From Chryseobacterium formosense (GTDB lineage Bacteria; Bacteroidota; Bacteroidia; Flavobacteriales; Weeksellaceae): 64,000 nucleotides of DNA. Below the pieces are notes generated by a model. It searched no databases. It saw only the letters and a program-made list of their open reading frames with translations, and had not been told where the DNA came from. A program made the position numbers and the translations under genes. The first letter of the stretch is position 1; each line of letters opens with the position of its first letter. The stretch lies in NCBI RefSeq assembly GCF_900116415.1, contig NZ_FPAP01000002.1, forward strand, positions 868,001 to 932,000, read 5' to 3'. Shown here in pieces: positions 24,841 through 33,513 of this stretch.

Positions 24841-26187
24841 ATGTCTCAATTTCACAGAACTGCCGCATTTCATACCCTTGGCTGCAAATTAAATTTTGCG
24901 GAAACATCTACCATTGCCCGTCAATTAACAGATGCTGGTTATGATAAAGTAAGTTTTGATGAAAAGGCTAATGTGTATGTTATCAATACCTGTTCAGTAA
25001 CTGAAAACGCCGACCGTGAGTGTAAACTTCACGTAAAAAGAGCCATGAAAGCCAATCCGGAAGGTTTGGTAGTGATTGTTGGATGTTATGCACAGTTGAA
25101 ACCTGAAGAAATTTCACAAATTGAAGGAGTAGATTTGGTTCTTGGAGCTAAAGAAAAATTCAATATTCTGAGTTATCTAGATGATCTGGAGAAATCTGAA
25201 AGTGAAGGAATTGTTCATTCTTGCGAAATTGAAGAAACTGATTTCTTTATCGGAAGTTATTCCATCGGAGACAGGACGAGAGCTTTTCTGAAAGTTCAGG
25301 ACGGTTGCGATTATAAATGTACCTATTGTACAATTCCTTTGGCAAGAGGAATTTCGCGTTCGGACACCATTGAGAATGTATTGAATAATGCTAAAGAAAT
25401 CGCTGCAAAAGACATCAAAGAAATTGTTCTGACGGGTGTAAATATCGGTGATTACGGAAAAGGTGAATTCGGAAACAAAAGACACGAGCATACTTTTCTG
25501 GATTTGATTTCTGAACTGGATCAGGTTGAAGGCATTGAAAGAATCCGTATTTCTTCTATTGAACCCAATCTTTTGAAAGATGAAAGCATCGAGCTGGTTT
25601 CTAAAAGCAAAAGTTTTGTACCGCATTTTCACATTCCTTTGCAATCGGGAAGTGATGATCTTTTGAAAAAAATGAAACGCCGCTATTTAACGAAATTGTA
25701 CAACGACAGAGTTAATAAAATTCGTGAAGTAATGCCTCATGCTGCAATCGGTGTGGATGTTATTGTGGGTTTTCCGGGTGAAACTGAAGAAAGATTTATG
25801 GAAACGTATCATTTCCTGAACGAACTTCCGATTACCTATCTTCACGTTTTCACCTATTCTGAAAGAGAAAACACCGAAGCTGTCGGAATGGAGGGAGTTG
25901 TGCCAATTCCTGAAAGAAAAAAGCGTAATAAAATGCTTAGAATATTATCCGAAAAGAAAAAGATGGCATTTTATCAAACCCAGCTTGGAAAGACTCTTCC
26001 TGTACTTTGGGAACACGAAAATAAAGATGGTAAAATGTTCGGTTTCACAGAAAATTATGTGAGAGTTCAGAAAGATTTTGATCTGGCCTCCGTTAACCAA
26101 ATAGAATTTCTGAATTTAGAAAAAATCCTGTCAGATGGCACGGTTTCTGTGCAATCGTCTTACGAAAGTTTTTTAGCAAAAGTTTAG
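24841..26187 (+). CDS. mtaB: tRNA t6A37 methylthiotransferase MtaB
   Basis: The 448-aa radical-SAM protein adds a methylthio group to t6A at position 37 of tRNAs that read ANN codons. Domains in order: the UPF0004 domain with cysteines in TLGCKLN (C15), INTCSVT and VGCYAQL that hold one Fe-S cluster; the radical SAM C156-x3-C160-x2-C163 in GCDYKCTYC; and a C-terminal TRAM domain (about residues 375-440). The GCKLN form separates MtaB from MiaB and RimO. The substrate t6A is made by a pathway that includes TsaD, encoded at 55324-56340. Confidence 0.94.
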   Translation: MSQFHRTAAFHTLGCKLNFAETSTIARQLTDAGYDKVSFDEKANVYVINTCSVTENADRECKLHVKRAMKANPEGLVVIVGCYAQLKPEEISQIEGVDLVLGAKEKFNILSYLDDLEKSESEGIVHSCEIEETDFFIGSYSIGDRTRAFLKVQDGCDYKCTYCTIPLARGISRSDTIENVLNNAKEIAAKDIKEIVLTGVNIGDYGKGEFGNKRHEHTFLDLISELDQVEGIERIRISSIEPNLLKDESIELVSKSKSFVPHFHIPLQSGSDDLLKKMKRRYLTKLYNDRVNKIREVMPHAAIGVDVIVGFPGETEERFMETYHFLNELPITYLHVFTYSERENTEAVGMEGVVPIPERKKRNKMLRILSEKKKMAFYQTQLGKTLPVLWEHENKDGKMFGFTENYVRVQKDFDLASVNQIEFLNLEKILSDGTVSVQSSYESFLAKV

Positions 26188-26244
26188 TCTGTTTGCTTTA
26201 TTTCTATTAAATTTATTCTTTAACATTTTTAAATCTACATTCTT

Positions 26245-27747
26245 ATGAGAGATAAGTTTTTATCTTGGGGAATTGTATTGGTAATTGCTACATGGGTGAT
26301 AGCATTGCTGATCAGAGCACATTATTGGATTCCAACTTTTTTGACAGCGGTTTATATTTTAGGTGTTTATAATACATATCAAACCAAGCACGCTATTTTA
26401 AGAAACTTCCCTGTATTAGGATACTTCAGGTATTTTTTCGAAAGTATTTCGCCCGAAATGCAGCAATATTTTATCGAACGAGAAACAGACGGAAAACCTT
26501 TTCCGAGAAATCAGCGTTCTGCTGTGTACAGACGTTCAAAAAACCTTAGCGATACCGTTCCTTTCGGAACTCAATTAGAGGTGAATCACAGAAAATACGA
26601 AGGAATAAAACATTCTATTTATGCAAAGTCTCCCAAAGAAGAACTTCCTCGGGTTTGGGTGGGTGGAGAGCAGTGTTCTCAGCCTTATCATGCTTCATTA
26701 TTTAATATTTCGGCAATGAGTTTCGGGGCATTAAGTGATAGAGCACAGATTTCGTTAAACAGAGGGGCAAAAAAAGGAAACTTTTATCATAACACAGGAG
26801 AAGGAGGGATTTCTCCACATCATCTGGAAGGAGGAGATCTCTGTTGGCAAATCGGGACGGGATATTTTGGCTGTAGAGATGATGAAGGTAAATTTAATCC
26901 TGAATTGTTTACAAAATATTCTACACTTCCGAATGTGAAAATGGTTGAAATTAAATTATCTCAAGGCGCAAAACCAGGTCATGGCGGAGTTTTACCCGGA
27001 GTAAAAAATACGCCTGAGATTGCAAAAATTCGTCACGTCACACCGGGAATGACAATCATATCACCACCTTCCCATTCATCTTTTTCTAATGCAGCAGGAT
27101 TATTAAATTTTGTAAAACAGCTGAGAGAGCTTTCCGGTGGAAAACCTATTGGATTTAAATTGTGTATTGGTGATACTAAAGAATTTGAAGACATTTGCGT
27201 TCAGATGAATGTTTTAAAAATCTATCCTGATTTTATTACGATTGATGGGGCAGAAGGTGGAACAGGAGCTGCCCCACCCGAATTTTCAGACGGAGTAGGA
27301 ATGCCTTTGGAACCGGCTTTGATTTTCGTAAACAGAACACTGAAAAATTATAATTTAAGAGATAAACTAAGAGTGATTGCAAGCGGAAAAGTTCTCACCA
27401 GTTTAGATATTCTGAGAGCTGTTGCGATGGGAGCGGATATGTGTAACAATGCAAGAGGATTTATGTTTTCTCTGGGATGCATTCAGGCTTTGAGGTGCAA
27501 TAATAATAACTGTCCCACCGGTGTGGCAACTCAGGATAAAATGTTGATCAAAGGACTTGATGTAACCGACAAAGCAGAAAGAGTATATCATTTCCATAAA
27601 AATACGCTTCATACTTGTAATGAACTGATTGCCGCGGCAGGAAGAAGCTCTTACGAAGAAGTTGATGCCTCAATGTTTATGCGAGGTGATGAATTTGAAC
27701 ATCTTTCAGATAAATATTTCCCTGATATTTTAGGAAATGTAAGATAG
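26245..27747 (+). CDS. FMN-binding glutamate synthase family protein
   Basis: The 500-aa protein starts with two hydrophobic helices (about residues 6-42), followed by a glutamate-synthase-like alpha/beta barrel. Key parts are SFGALSDRAQISLNRGAKKG, NTGEGGISPHH, EIKLSQGAKPGHGG, DGAEGGTGAAPPEFSDGVG and the cysteine cluster region CNNARGFMFSLGC through CNNNNCPTGVATQ, which would bind a 3Fe-4S cluster. It matches the FMN and Fe-S part of GltB but lacks the glutaminase domain, so it is not a full glutamate synthase; the donor and product are unknown. It may be membrane anchored. A strong terminator follows. Confidence 0.9.
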   Translation: MRDKFLSWGIVLVIATWVIALLIRAHYWIPTFLTAVYILGVYNTYQTKHAILRNFPVLGYFRYFFESISPEMQQYFIERETDGKPFPRNQRSAVYRRSKNLSDTVPFGTQLEVNHRKYEGIKHSIYAKSPKEELPRVWVGGEQCSQPYHASLFNISAMSFGALSDRAQISLNRGAKKGNFYHNTGEGGISPHHLEGGDLCWQIGTGYFGCRDDEGKFNPELFTKYSTLPNVKMVEIKLSQGAKPGHGGVLPGVKNTPEIAKIRHVTPGMTIISPPSHSSFSNAAGLLNFVKQLRELSGGKPIGFKLCIGDTKEFEDICVQMNVLKIYPDFITIDGAEGGTGAAPPEFSDGVGMPLEPALIFVNRTLKNYNLRDKLRVIASGKVLTSLDILRAVAMGADMCNNARGFMFSLGCIQALRCNNNNCPTGVATQDKMLIKGLDVTDKAERVYHFHKNTLHTCNELIAAAGRSSYEEVDASMFMRGDEFEHLSDKYFPDILGNVR

Positions 27748-27757
27748 AACCAAACAA

Positions 27758-27790
27758 AAAACGCTTCAGATGTCTGAAGCGTTTTTTATA
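27758..27790. terminator. Bidirectional terminator
   Basis: A 13-bp stem (AAAACGCTTCAGA / TCTGAAGCGTTTT) with a 2-nt loop, T-rich on both strands. It serves the glutamate-synthase-like gene and the converging FKBP-like lipoprotein gene. Confidence 0.85.
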
Positions 27791-27800
27791 AGTTTTAGTT

Positions 27801-28532
27801 TTATTGCTGATCTGCAGGTCTTGTCTGTGCATTATAAATTTGGAAATTGAAAACAAAAGTAATGTTTTTAAGACCGTAATAATTGTCGTTTCTTGCGAAA
27901 GCCGCTTTTGACGGAACAATAATCACACCTTGCAGGTTGGGAAGTTCACTATTAGGAAGATTGTTATATCCTTGAAAGTATTTTAAGCCCTCTTTAAACC
28001 CTGGAATTTCATAATAACTACGAGGTTTCGTATCTGATAGAAGACTTTTCTTAGCATAATAAAATGTAGGATCTGTATAAGGCGAACCGCTTCCGTCCAA
28101 AGTATTCAGTAAGCTTCCGTAATACGTTAGTGCTACATTTCCGTCTGCATCTGTTGCAAGATAATAGTTGGCTCTCATCATTGTTTTAATAAGAGTTGCA
28201 TCGGTAGATGATGAATCGGTATTCAAAGTCACTCCCGGGTTGGGCTGAGCCCCGTCTCTTTTAATATAGATAACTCCGGAAGGAAGCGTTTGTGGGCTTA
28301 ATTGAGAAAGCTTTTTCTCATTATCATCAGATGCGTCTGTGCTGCTGAAAGCTTTTATATTTCCCTGAGAATCCAGATAGTTGTTATCCATGAATTTCTG
28401 TATAGCCTGCTCATCGTATGAGTTTCTTACATTAATGTCTTCGGGTTCTACAAAAGTTTCCACTTCATCATCCTTTTTACAAGCCGCGAAACACAATGAT
28501 CCTGCAAGGATATACAAAAATATTTTTTTCAT
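27801..28532 (-). CDS. FKBP-like peptidyl-prolyl isomerase lipoprotein
   Basis: The 243-aa protein is a lipoprotein: MKKIFLYILAGSLCFAAC with C18 as the lipid site, followed by a charged linker (KKDDEVETFVEPED). The C-terminal half looks like a diverged FKBP fold: VALTYYGSLLNTLDGSG as the entry, a YYEIPGFKEGLKYFQGY segment matching the usual V-I-x-G-x-x-x-G part, and VIIVPSKAAFARN as the P-S-x-L/A-A-Y/F motif near the end. Several active-site aromatic residues are altered, so activity is uncertain. Gliding proteins such as GldI share this fold, but no direct link is shown. Confidence 0.72.
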   Translation of the reverse strand: MKKIFLYILAGSLCFAACKKDDEVETFVEPEDINVRNSYDEQAIQKFMDNNYLDSQGNIKAFSSTDASDDNEKKLSQLSPQTLPSGVIYIKRDGAQPNPGVTLNTDSSSTDATLIKTMMRANYYLATDADGNVALTYYGSLLNTLDGSGSPYTDPTFYYAKKSLLSDTKPRSYYEIPGFKEGLKYFQGYNNLPNSELPNLQGVIIVPSKAAFARNDNYYGLKNITFVFNFQIYNAQTRPADQQ

Positions 28533-28587
28533 TTCAAAAAACTTTAATTACTTTACAAATAATATAACGACAAAAGTATAAAAAAAT

Positions 28588-29031
28588 ATGAGAATAGATA
28601 AATTTTTATGGAGTATTCGATTTTATAAGACCAGAACCATCTCTACCGACGAAATAAAGAAGAACAGGGTTTCTATAGGTGAGTCTGTGGTGAAGTCTTC
28701 GAAGGAGGTGAAAGAAGGCGATGTGATTAAGATCCGTAAAAATCAAATCGACTATAAGATTAAAGTCATTCAGATTCCTAAAAGCAGACTTGGAGCTAAG
28801 TTGGTTCCGCTTCATATCAAAGATGTTACCGACAAAGAACAATATGAATTATTGAAAATGCGTAAAATGTCTCAGGATTATTACCGAAACAGAGGTGAAG
28901 GGCGTCCTACTAAAAAAGACAGACGTGATATGGATGATTATGTGGAAAATGATGTGGCAGCAGATTTTACAGATTGGGACGATTTCTTCGGAGAAACAGG
29001 TGATGATTCAGAATCTGAAAACGACAATTAA
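28588..29031 (+). CDS. hslR: S4-domain RNA-binding protein, Hsp15 family
   Basis: The 147-aa protein opens with an S4 domain (MRIDKFLWSIRFYKTRTIST, then VSIGESVVKSSKEVKEGDVI). Hsp15 binds 50S subunits that still carry a nascent chain and peptidyl-tRNA, recycling stalled ribosomes. The tail is unusual in charge: a basic patch (RPTKKDRRDMDDY) then an acidic C-terminus (FFGETGDDSESENDN). It is divergent from the FKBP-like gene across 55 nt and ends at a terminator shared with aroK. Confidence 0.85.
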   Translation: MRIDKFLWSIRFYKTRTISTDEIKKNRVSIGESVVKSSKEVKEGDVIKIRKNQIDYKIKVIQIPKSRLGAKLVPLHIKDVTDKEQYELLKMRKMSQDYYRNRGEGRPTKKDRRDMDDYVENDVAADFTDWDDFFGETGDDSESENDN

Positions 29032-29046
29032 TTATACTTAAAAAGA

Positions 29047-29074
29047 AAAAGCTCTAGAGATAGAGCTTTTCTGT
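29047..29074. terminator. Bidirectional terminator between hslR and aroK
   Basis: A 10-bp stem (AAAAGCTCTA / TAGAGCTTTT) with a 4-nt loop. It overlaps the last codons of aroK on the minus strand. Confidence 0.7.
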
Positions 29075-29569
29075 TATTTCTTTTACAATGTCTTCGGGAG
29101 TTTTGTTATCTGTACTAATGCTAAACTGAGCTTTACTGTAAAAAATATTTCTTTCAAACAAATGCTTTGCAATAAACTCGGGAAGATCTTCATCCGTTAT
29201 TTTGGCAATCAAAGGTCTTTTCTCCTTCTGTTTCGAAAGTCTTTCAACCAGTGTAGAGATAGAAGCTCTCAGAAAAATGCTTTTAGAATTATGGTTAATA
29301 ATTTCCATGTTATTATAATAAGCCGGAGTTCCTCCTCCAAGACTCAAAACAATGTTTTCCTGGGTTGCCAGAATTTCTTCCAGCGTCTCTCTTTCCAGCT
29401 TTCTAAAGTAGATCTCGCCCTTTTTCTCGAAAATTTCAGGGATGGTTAATTTATTTCGCCAGGAAATTTCTTTATCGAGGTCAATTAGTTTAAAATTTAT
29501 TTTGTCGCTTAATATTTTGGAAATGTGAGATTTGCCACTTCCCATGTATCCAATCAGTGAAATTACCAT
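29054..29569 (-). CDS. aroK: Shikimate kinase
   Basis: The 171-aa protein is the usual shikimate kinase length. It phosphorylates shikimate at the 3-hydroxyl in aromatic amino acid synthesis. Visible parts are the Walker A loop GYMGSGKS (residues 7-14), the shikimate-binding D-x-D segment (IDLDKEISWR near 31), the ETLE helix, LGGGTPAYY near 78 and the lid KEKRPLIAK near 117. Its end overlaps the hairpin of the terminator shared with hslR. Confidence 0.93.
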   Translation of the reverse strand: MVISLIGYMGSGKSHISKILSDKINFKLIDLDKEISWRNKLTIPEIFEKKGEIYFRKLERETLEEILATQENIVLSLGGGTPAYYNNMEIINHNSKSIFLRASISTLVERLSKQKEKRPLIAKITDEDLPEFIAKHLFERNIFYSKAQFSISTDNKTPEDIVKEITEKLYL

Positions 29570-29600
29570 GAATTTATTTTAAACAAATTTGCGAAAAAGT

Positions 29601-29630
29601 TTTGAGATAATGAAAAAAGTCCTATCTTTG
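29601..29630 (+). promoter_or_regulatory. Promoter of the first tRNA-Lys (TTTG / TATCTTTG)
   Basis: TTTG at 29601-29604 and TATCTTTG at 29623-29630 are 18 nt apart. The tRNA begins 56 nt later. Confidence 0.6.
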
Positions 29631-29685
29631 CACCACTAAAAACAAGGGACATTACTTAACAATGAAACTTGATAATAAAGTGGCC

Positions 29686-29758
29686 GACTCGGTAGCTCAG
29701 CTGGTAGAGCAATACACTTTTAATGTATGGGTCCTGGGTTCGAATCCCAGCCGGGTCA
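29686..29758 (+). tRNA. tRNA-Lys (UUU), copy 1
   Basis: A full cloverleaf of 73 nt. Acceptor arms GACTCGG and CCGGGTC pair with one G-U, the D-arm is GCTC/GAGC, the anticodon stem is ATACA/TGTAT with loop CTTTTAA (anticodon TTT), and the T-arm is CTGGG/CCCAG with TTCGAAT. CCA is not encoded. It is identical to the copy at 29958. Confidence 0.96.
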
Positions 29759-29793
29759 CTAGCAAAAAATATTACAAATCAAGTAATTTTTTT

Positions 29794-29876
29794 GCCTGCG
29801 TGGTGAAATTGGTAGACACGCCATCTTGAGGGGGTGGTTTCCTAAGGATGTGCTGGTTCGAGTCCAGTCGCAGGCA
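29794..29876 (+). tRNA. tRNA-Leu (GAG)
   Basis: An 83-nt class II tRNA with acceptor arms GCCTGCG and CGCAGGC, anticodon stem CCATC/GGTGG around TTGAGGG (anticodon GAG), and a short variable arm. T-loop is TTCGAGT. It lies 35 nt after tRNA-Lys copy 1 and probably shares its transcript. Confidence 0.95.
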
Positions 29877-29903
29877 CTGCAGAAAAAAATATTTAATTAA
29901 TAA

Positions 29904-29935
29904 TTGATATTATGTAAAATAAATTTTTATATTTG
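29904..29935 (+). promoter_or_regulatory. Promoter of the second tRNA-Lys (TTG / TATATTTG)
   Basis: TTG at 29904-29906 and TATATTTG at 29928-29935, 21 nt apart. The tRNA begins 22 nt later. The second lysine tRNA therefore seems to be transcribed on its own. Confidence 0.68.
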
Positions 29936-29957
29936 TCAACGTTAATTTTATGTGGCC

Positions 29958-30030
29958 GACTCGGTAGCTCAGCTGGTAGAGCAATACACTTTTAATGTAT
30001 GGGTCCTGGGTTCGAATCCCAGCCGGGTCA
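29958..30030 (+). tRNA. tRNA-Lys (UUU), copy 2
   Basis: Same 73-nt sequence as copy 1, including the GTGGCC bases just before it. Anticodon TTT, acceptor GACTCGG/CCGGGTC. It is followed by a terminator at 30085. Confidence 0.96.
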
Positions 30031-30084
30031 CAAGTTTACTGAAAAGTAAATTTTTTTCATATTAATATTTTGTGATTTGGTGTT

Positions 30085-30116
30085 CAAAGGCTTCCTTCAG
30101 GAAGCCTTTGATTTTT
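30085..30116 (+). terminator. Terminator of the tRNA cluster
   Basis: An 11-bp stem (CAAAGGCTTCC / GGAAGCCTTTG) with a 4-nt loop, then ATTTTT. It also lies just past the panC stop on the opposite strand. Confidence 0.8.
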
Positions 30117-30119
30117 GTA

Positions 30120-30968
30120 TTAACCTACATGCATATTGTCGATTAGGCGTACTCCGTCTACATTCACTACTATAAATGCTCTGTACGATTTTGAATCTTC
30201 AACAGTTTCGGTTTCTTTTAAAGTATTCTCATCTGCAATCATAAAATATTCCAATTCCATTCCGGATTGTGTACTGAGAATTTCTTTCACTTTTTCTTTG
30301 ATTTCTGCGATTGATTTTAACTTGAACCAACGGTTCACACTAACCAGAATTTCATAGATGATTTTTGAGTCTTCTCTTCTCTCTTCACTGAGGCGTTGGT
30401 TTCTAGAGCTTAATGCCAAGCCGCTTTCTGCTCTGTAAATAGAAACGCCTGTTATTTTTACAGGAAGCTGTTTTTTCTCAACCATTTTTCGGATGATGGC
30501 CAATTGCTGAAAATCTTTCTCCCCGAAATAAGCATTGTCCGGCGTTACCTGTCTGAAAAGTTCTTCAACAACTGTTCCAACCCCGTCGAAATGTCCGGGT
30601 CTTGATTTCCCTTCCATCTCATTTTCCAGTCCGTCGTAATCATAATGCTGGCTTTCTGTTTTTTCAGGATAAATGTCTTCAACCTGCGGGATGTAAACAG
30701 CATCTACTAATCCTGAATTTTCAAGAATTAATATATCGCGTTCCACATCTCTCGGATATTTTTCCAGATCTTCAGCATTGTTAAACTGTGTTGGATTAAC
30801 AAAAATTGAAGAAATTACAAGATCGTTTTCTTTTCTTGCAGCTTCGTACAGCGAAAGATGGCCTTTGTGTAAAGCACCCATTGTCGGAGCAAAACCAATT
30901 CTTTTACCCATTTCTTTCTGTCTTTCAACGAAATCCTGAAGCGTTTTTCTGTTTTTTAGAATTTCCAT
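30120..30968 (-). CDS. panC: Pantothenate synthetase
   Basis: The 282-aa protein is the standard PanC length. It joins pantoate and beta-alanine with ATP, via a pantoyl-adenylate, in coenzyme A synthesis. Visible motifs are FAPTMGALHKGH (residues 26-37, with the HIGH-like element), SIFVNPTQFNNAEDL near 55, YFGEKDFQQLAIIRKM near 147 and the KMSKS-like SGLALSSRNQRLS near 185. It diverges from the half glycogen synthase across 167 nt; both have -7 boxes in that spacer. Confidence 0.95.
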   Translation of the reverse strand: MEILKNRKTLQDFVERQKEMGKRIGFAPTMGALHKGHLSLYEAARKENDLVISSIFVNPTQFNNAEDLEKYPRDVERDILILENSGLVDAVYIPQVEDIYPEKTESQHYDYDGLENEMEGKSRPGHFDGVGTVVEELFRQVTPDNAYFGEKDFQQLAIIRKMVEKKQLPVKITGVSIYRAESGLALSSRNQRLSEERREDSKIIYEILVSVNRWFKLKSIAEIKEKVKEILSTQSGMELEYFMIADENTLKETETVEDSKSYRAFIVVNVDGVRLIDNMHVG

Positions 30969-30988
30969 AGTTTATTTTAATAACAATT

Positions 30989-31016
30989 CAAAAATACTAA
31001 ATATTGAGGGATTCAA
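30989..31016 (-). promoter_or_regulatory. Promoter of panC (TTG / TATTTTTG)
   Basis: On the minus strand TTG at 31016-31014 and TATTTTTG at 30996-30989, 17 nt apart, 20 nt before the panC ATG. Confidence 0.6.
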
Positions 31017-31091
31017 TTTTAGTTTTAATACAATAATACCTACAACTATCGTAAAAAAATGTTAATTACAATAATGTTGAATGTTTTTTCG

Positions 31092-31099
31092 TAATTTTG
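31092..31099 (+). promoter_or_regulatory. Promoter -7 box (TAATTTTG) of the glycogen synthase-like operon
   Basis: Perfect TAnnTTTG 36 nt before the ATG at 31136. No good -33 match was found. Confidence 0.5.
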
Positions 31100-31135
31100 C
31101 ACATTAAAGCATTATTCAAAATTAGATAAAATTAT

Positions 31136-31906
31136 ATGCCCAATCAGAAAATACTGTACATTACCACAGAGATGTACCCTTATCAGGAAGATACAAATTT
31201 AGCAGCGGTGGTAAACAAAATGGCACTTAAAATGCACCAAGAAGGCAATGATGTAAGAGTTTTTATGCCAAGATTCGGACAGATAAGTGAAAGGAAATTT
31301 CAGCTTCATGAGGTGATTCGCCTTTCGGGAATGAATATTATTATTAACGATTTAGATCAGCCTTTAATTATTAAAGTAGCTTCTTTGCCGGGGGAAAGAC
31401 TTCAGGTTTATTTCATCGATAACGAAGAATACTTCAAAAGAAAACAATACTATTTCGATGACGAAGGTGTAGCATTTGAGGATAACGACGAAAGAGCCAT
31501 CTTCTTTGCACGCGGTGTGATTGAAACTATTAAAAAACTAAACTGGGTTCCGGATGTTATTCATCTTAACGGGTGGATGTCTTCATTCGTGCCTGTATAC
31601 CTTAAAACTTACTACAAATCTGATTCTTACTTCAAAGATGCCAAAATTGTCCTTTCATTATATAATGAAAAGGATGCGCCTTTGGCTTCAAACGTAGGAG
31701 AAAAACTGAAGTTTGATAATATTTCAGATTTAAATGCATTAAATAATCCTAGCTTTCAAAGTTTCGTGATCGAAAGTATGAACTATGTGGATGAAGTGGT
31801 AAAAGGAGATGAATTCTTAGACGGAGAACTGGACAAAGCATTCAACGAAACTTCTACATCAAAATCTGAATACCTGGATGTAGATTCTATCAGTAAATTA
31901 TATTAA
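31136..31906 (+). CDS. Half-length glycogen/starch synthase-like protein (GT5 N-terminal domain only)
   Basis: The 256-aa protein matches only the N-terminal Rossmann domain of GT5 glycogen synthases: KILYITTEMYPY at the start, GNDVRVFMPRFGQI near 37, VYFIDNEEYFKRKQYY near 90, FFARGVIETIKKLNWVPDVIHLNGW near 122-146. The ADP-glucose-binding K-x-G-G-L motif is missing (the place reads DTNLAAVV), and the whole C-terminal GT1-type domain with the E-x7-E catalytic pair is absent. It is therefore unlikely to make glycogen alone. Its tail (SSKSEYLD-type low-complexity end) is polar. It starts an operon with a DUF4270 lipoprotein (8-nt gap) and glmS (27-nt gap). Confidence 0.82.
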   Translation: MPNQKILYITTEMYPYQEDTNLAAVVNKMALKMHQEGNDVRVFMPRFGQISERKFQLHEVIRLSGMNIIINDLDQPLIIKVASLPGERLQVYFIDNEEYFKRKQYYFDDEGVAFEDNDERAIFFARGVIETIKKLNWVPDVIHLNGWMSSFVPVYLKTYYKSDSYFKDAKIVLSLYNEKDAPLASNVGEKLKFDNISDLNALNNPSFQSFVIESMNYVDEVVKGDEFLDGELDKAFNETSTSKSEYLDVDSISKLY

Positions 31907-31914
31907 TATACATT

Positions 31915-33486
31915 TTGATGATTTATAATATTAGAAAAATTTTCACCATCCTTTCTTTAATGATTTTAGGTGGTGTATTGGTTTATAATTGTGAGCCGGA
32001 ACCGGATTCTCTTGGTGAGCAGCTGTTTTTGGATGGTGCGGCAAACGGAAAAGAAGTTCCTTATGATATTACTGCTTATAATATAAGTAATAATGATACC
32101 ATCAGAGCAGATGCAAATACACTGTATAATCTTTTGGGTTCTACAGCCAATACTTCTGCTACAGGTGTTTTGGGTGCTTTTAATGAAAGTCAGTTTGGGA
32201 TGCAGAAAGCGACCTACTTTACCCAGTTGAGATTACCTGCAAATGATCCCGACTTCGGAACAAATGCGGTGGTGGATTCTGTAGTTTTGGTTCTTAAGCC
32301 TATTTATCGTTCAGATTCAATTACTACAACCACGGATGAAAATTATGTCTATCCGGATGGTAATGTCGATGCTAAAAAAGTTGTCAATACTTATCCAGCT
32401 GTAAAATACGGTAAGGCTAAGAAAAAAATGAACATTCAAGTACAGGAAGTAACCGAATTTATGAATGGTTATAATGATCCTGTTTATTCAAATAAAGACT
32501 TTGCTGCAAGTTCAACAGTTTTAGGATCAAAAGAATTTTCGGGTAACGTAAATGCGATTACGATTACTAAAGATTCTGATGGTTCTTCACTATTTTCCTC
32601 TGCAGCTGGTTTCAGAATTCCTTTATCTCCTACTTTTTTCCAGTCTAAAATTATCGCTAAAAAAGGTCAGCCGGAATTGAAAGATGTTTCTAACTTCATC
32701 AGATATTTCAGAGGATTGAAAATTTCTGTAGAGGAAAGTGATGGTTACCTTTTCCAGTTCTATCCAAATGATATGGAACTGATCATGTATTATAAGAATG
32801 ATAAAGTGGAAAATGGTCAGAACACAAGACCTCAGTTAAAATATTCATTCTCTATCGGAAGTGCAAACGCACATTCAGGATATTATCAGTATGACAGAAG
32901 TGGTGCGGCAGTAGCAAACTTCACACCGGATATGGAAAATGGGGATAAAAAGCTTTTTGCCCAAGGTATGGGAGGAAATTCTATCGGAATAAAGCTACCT
33001 GTTCTTACAATTAATGAGCTTAAAAAAATGTATCAGGATCAAAAAGCTGCAATTATCAGTGCAAAAATCAGATTGTATATCGATGATGCTGTTTGGTCGA
33101 ATCCTTATGCAAAACCTTCTGCCTTTACAATCCTTCAGGGAGATAAAGACACAAATGGAAAAACAGTTTTTGATTATACAACAGATTACAGTGTTTTGGG
33201 AAGTGCATCTACATTTGTTCCTTTTAGAACTTATGATACAACAGAAGGATACTATTATGAATTCACTGTTACACAATCTTTAAAAGATATTGTTGAATCT
33301 GGGAAAGATTATAAAGACAAATTTTATAAAATTGATCTTGCACAGTTTATCTCTACTTCAGCGGGTAGTCTTGCAGGGTTCAAATATACATCAAGACCTT
33401 TCTCTATGGGAAGAACCGTTTTCGTAGGGACGGATCCTTCAAATGTTAAAAATGCTAAGTTAAGAGTAACTTACGGTACAAAATAA
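31915..33486 (+). CDS. DUF4270 outer-surface lipoprotein
   Basis: The 523-aa protein has a hydrophobic N-terminus ending in a cysteine (GGVLVYNCEPEPDSLGEQ), a probable lipobox with C26, although the residues before it are not ideal. The body has the DUF4270 features: a start with PYDITAYNISNNDTIRA, GAFNESQFGMQKATYFTQLRLP, VDSVVLVLKP, a long beta-rich middle, and YTSRPFSMGRTVFVGTDPSN near the end. Function of DUF4270 is unknown; it is common in Bacteroidota next to glycogen synthase-like genes. It sits between that gene and glmS in one transcript. Confidence 0.85.
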   Translation: MMIYNIRKIFTILSLMILGGVLVYNCEPEPDSLGEQLFLDGAANGKEVPYDITAYNISNNDTIRADANTLYNLLGSTANTSATGVLGAFNESQFGMQKATYFTQLRLPANDPDFGTNAVVDSVVLVLKPIYRSDSITTTTDENYVYPDGNVDAKKVVNTYPAVKYGKAKKKMNIQVQEVTEFMNGYNDPVYSNKDFAASSTVLGSKEFSGNVNAITITKDSDGSSLFSSAAGFRIPLSPTFFQSKIIAKKGQPELKDVSNFIRYFRGLKISVEESDGYLFQFYPNDMELIMYYKNDKVENGQNTRPQLKYSFSIGSANAHSGYYQYDRSGAAVANFTPDMENGDKKLFAQGMGGNSIGIKLPVLTINELKKMYQDQKAAIISAKIRLYIDDAVWSNPYAKPSAFTILQGDKDTNGKTVFDYTTDYSVLGSASTFVPFRTYDTTEGYYYEFTVTQSLKDIVESGKDYKDKFYKIDLAQFISTSAGSLAGFKYTSRPFSMGRTVFVGTDPSNVKNAKLRVTYGTK

Positions 33487-33513
33487 TATTTTAAAAATAC
33501 ACTTGATTTAATT

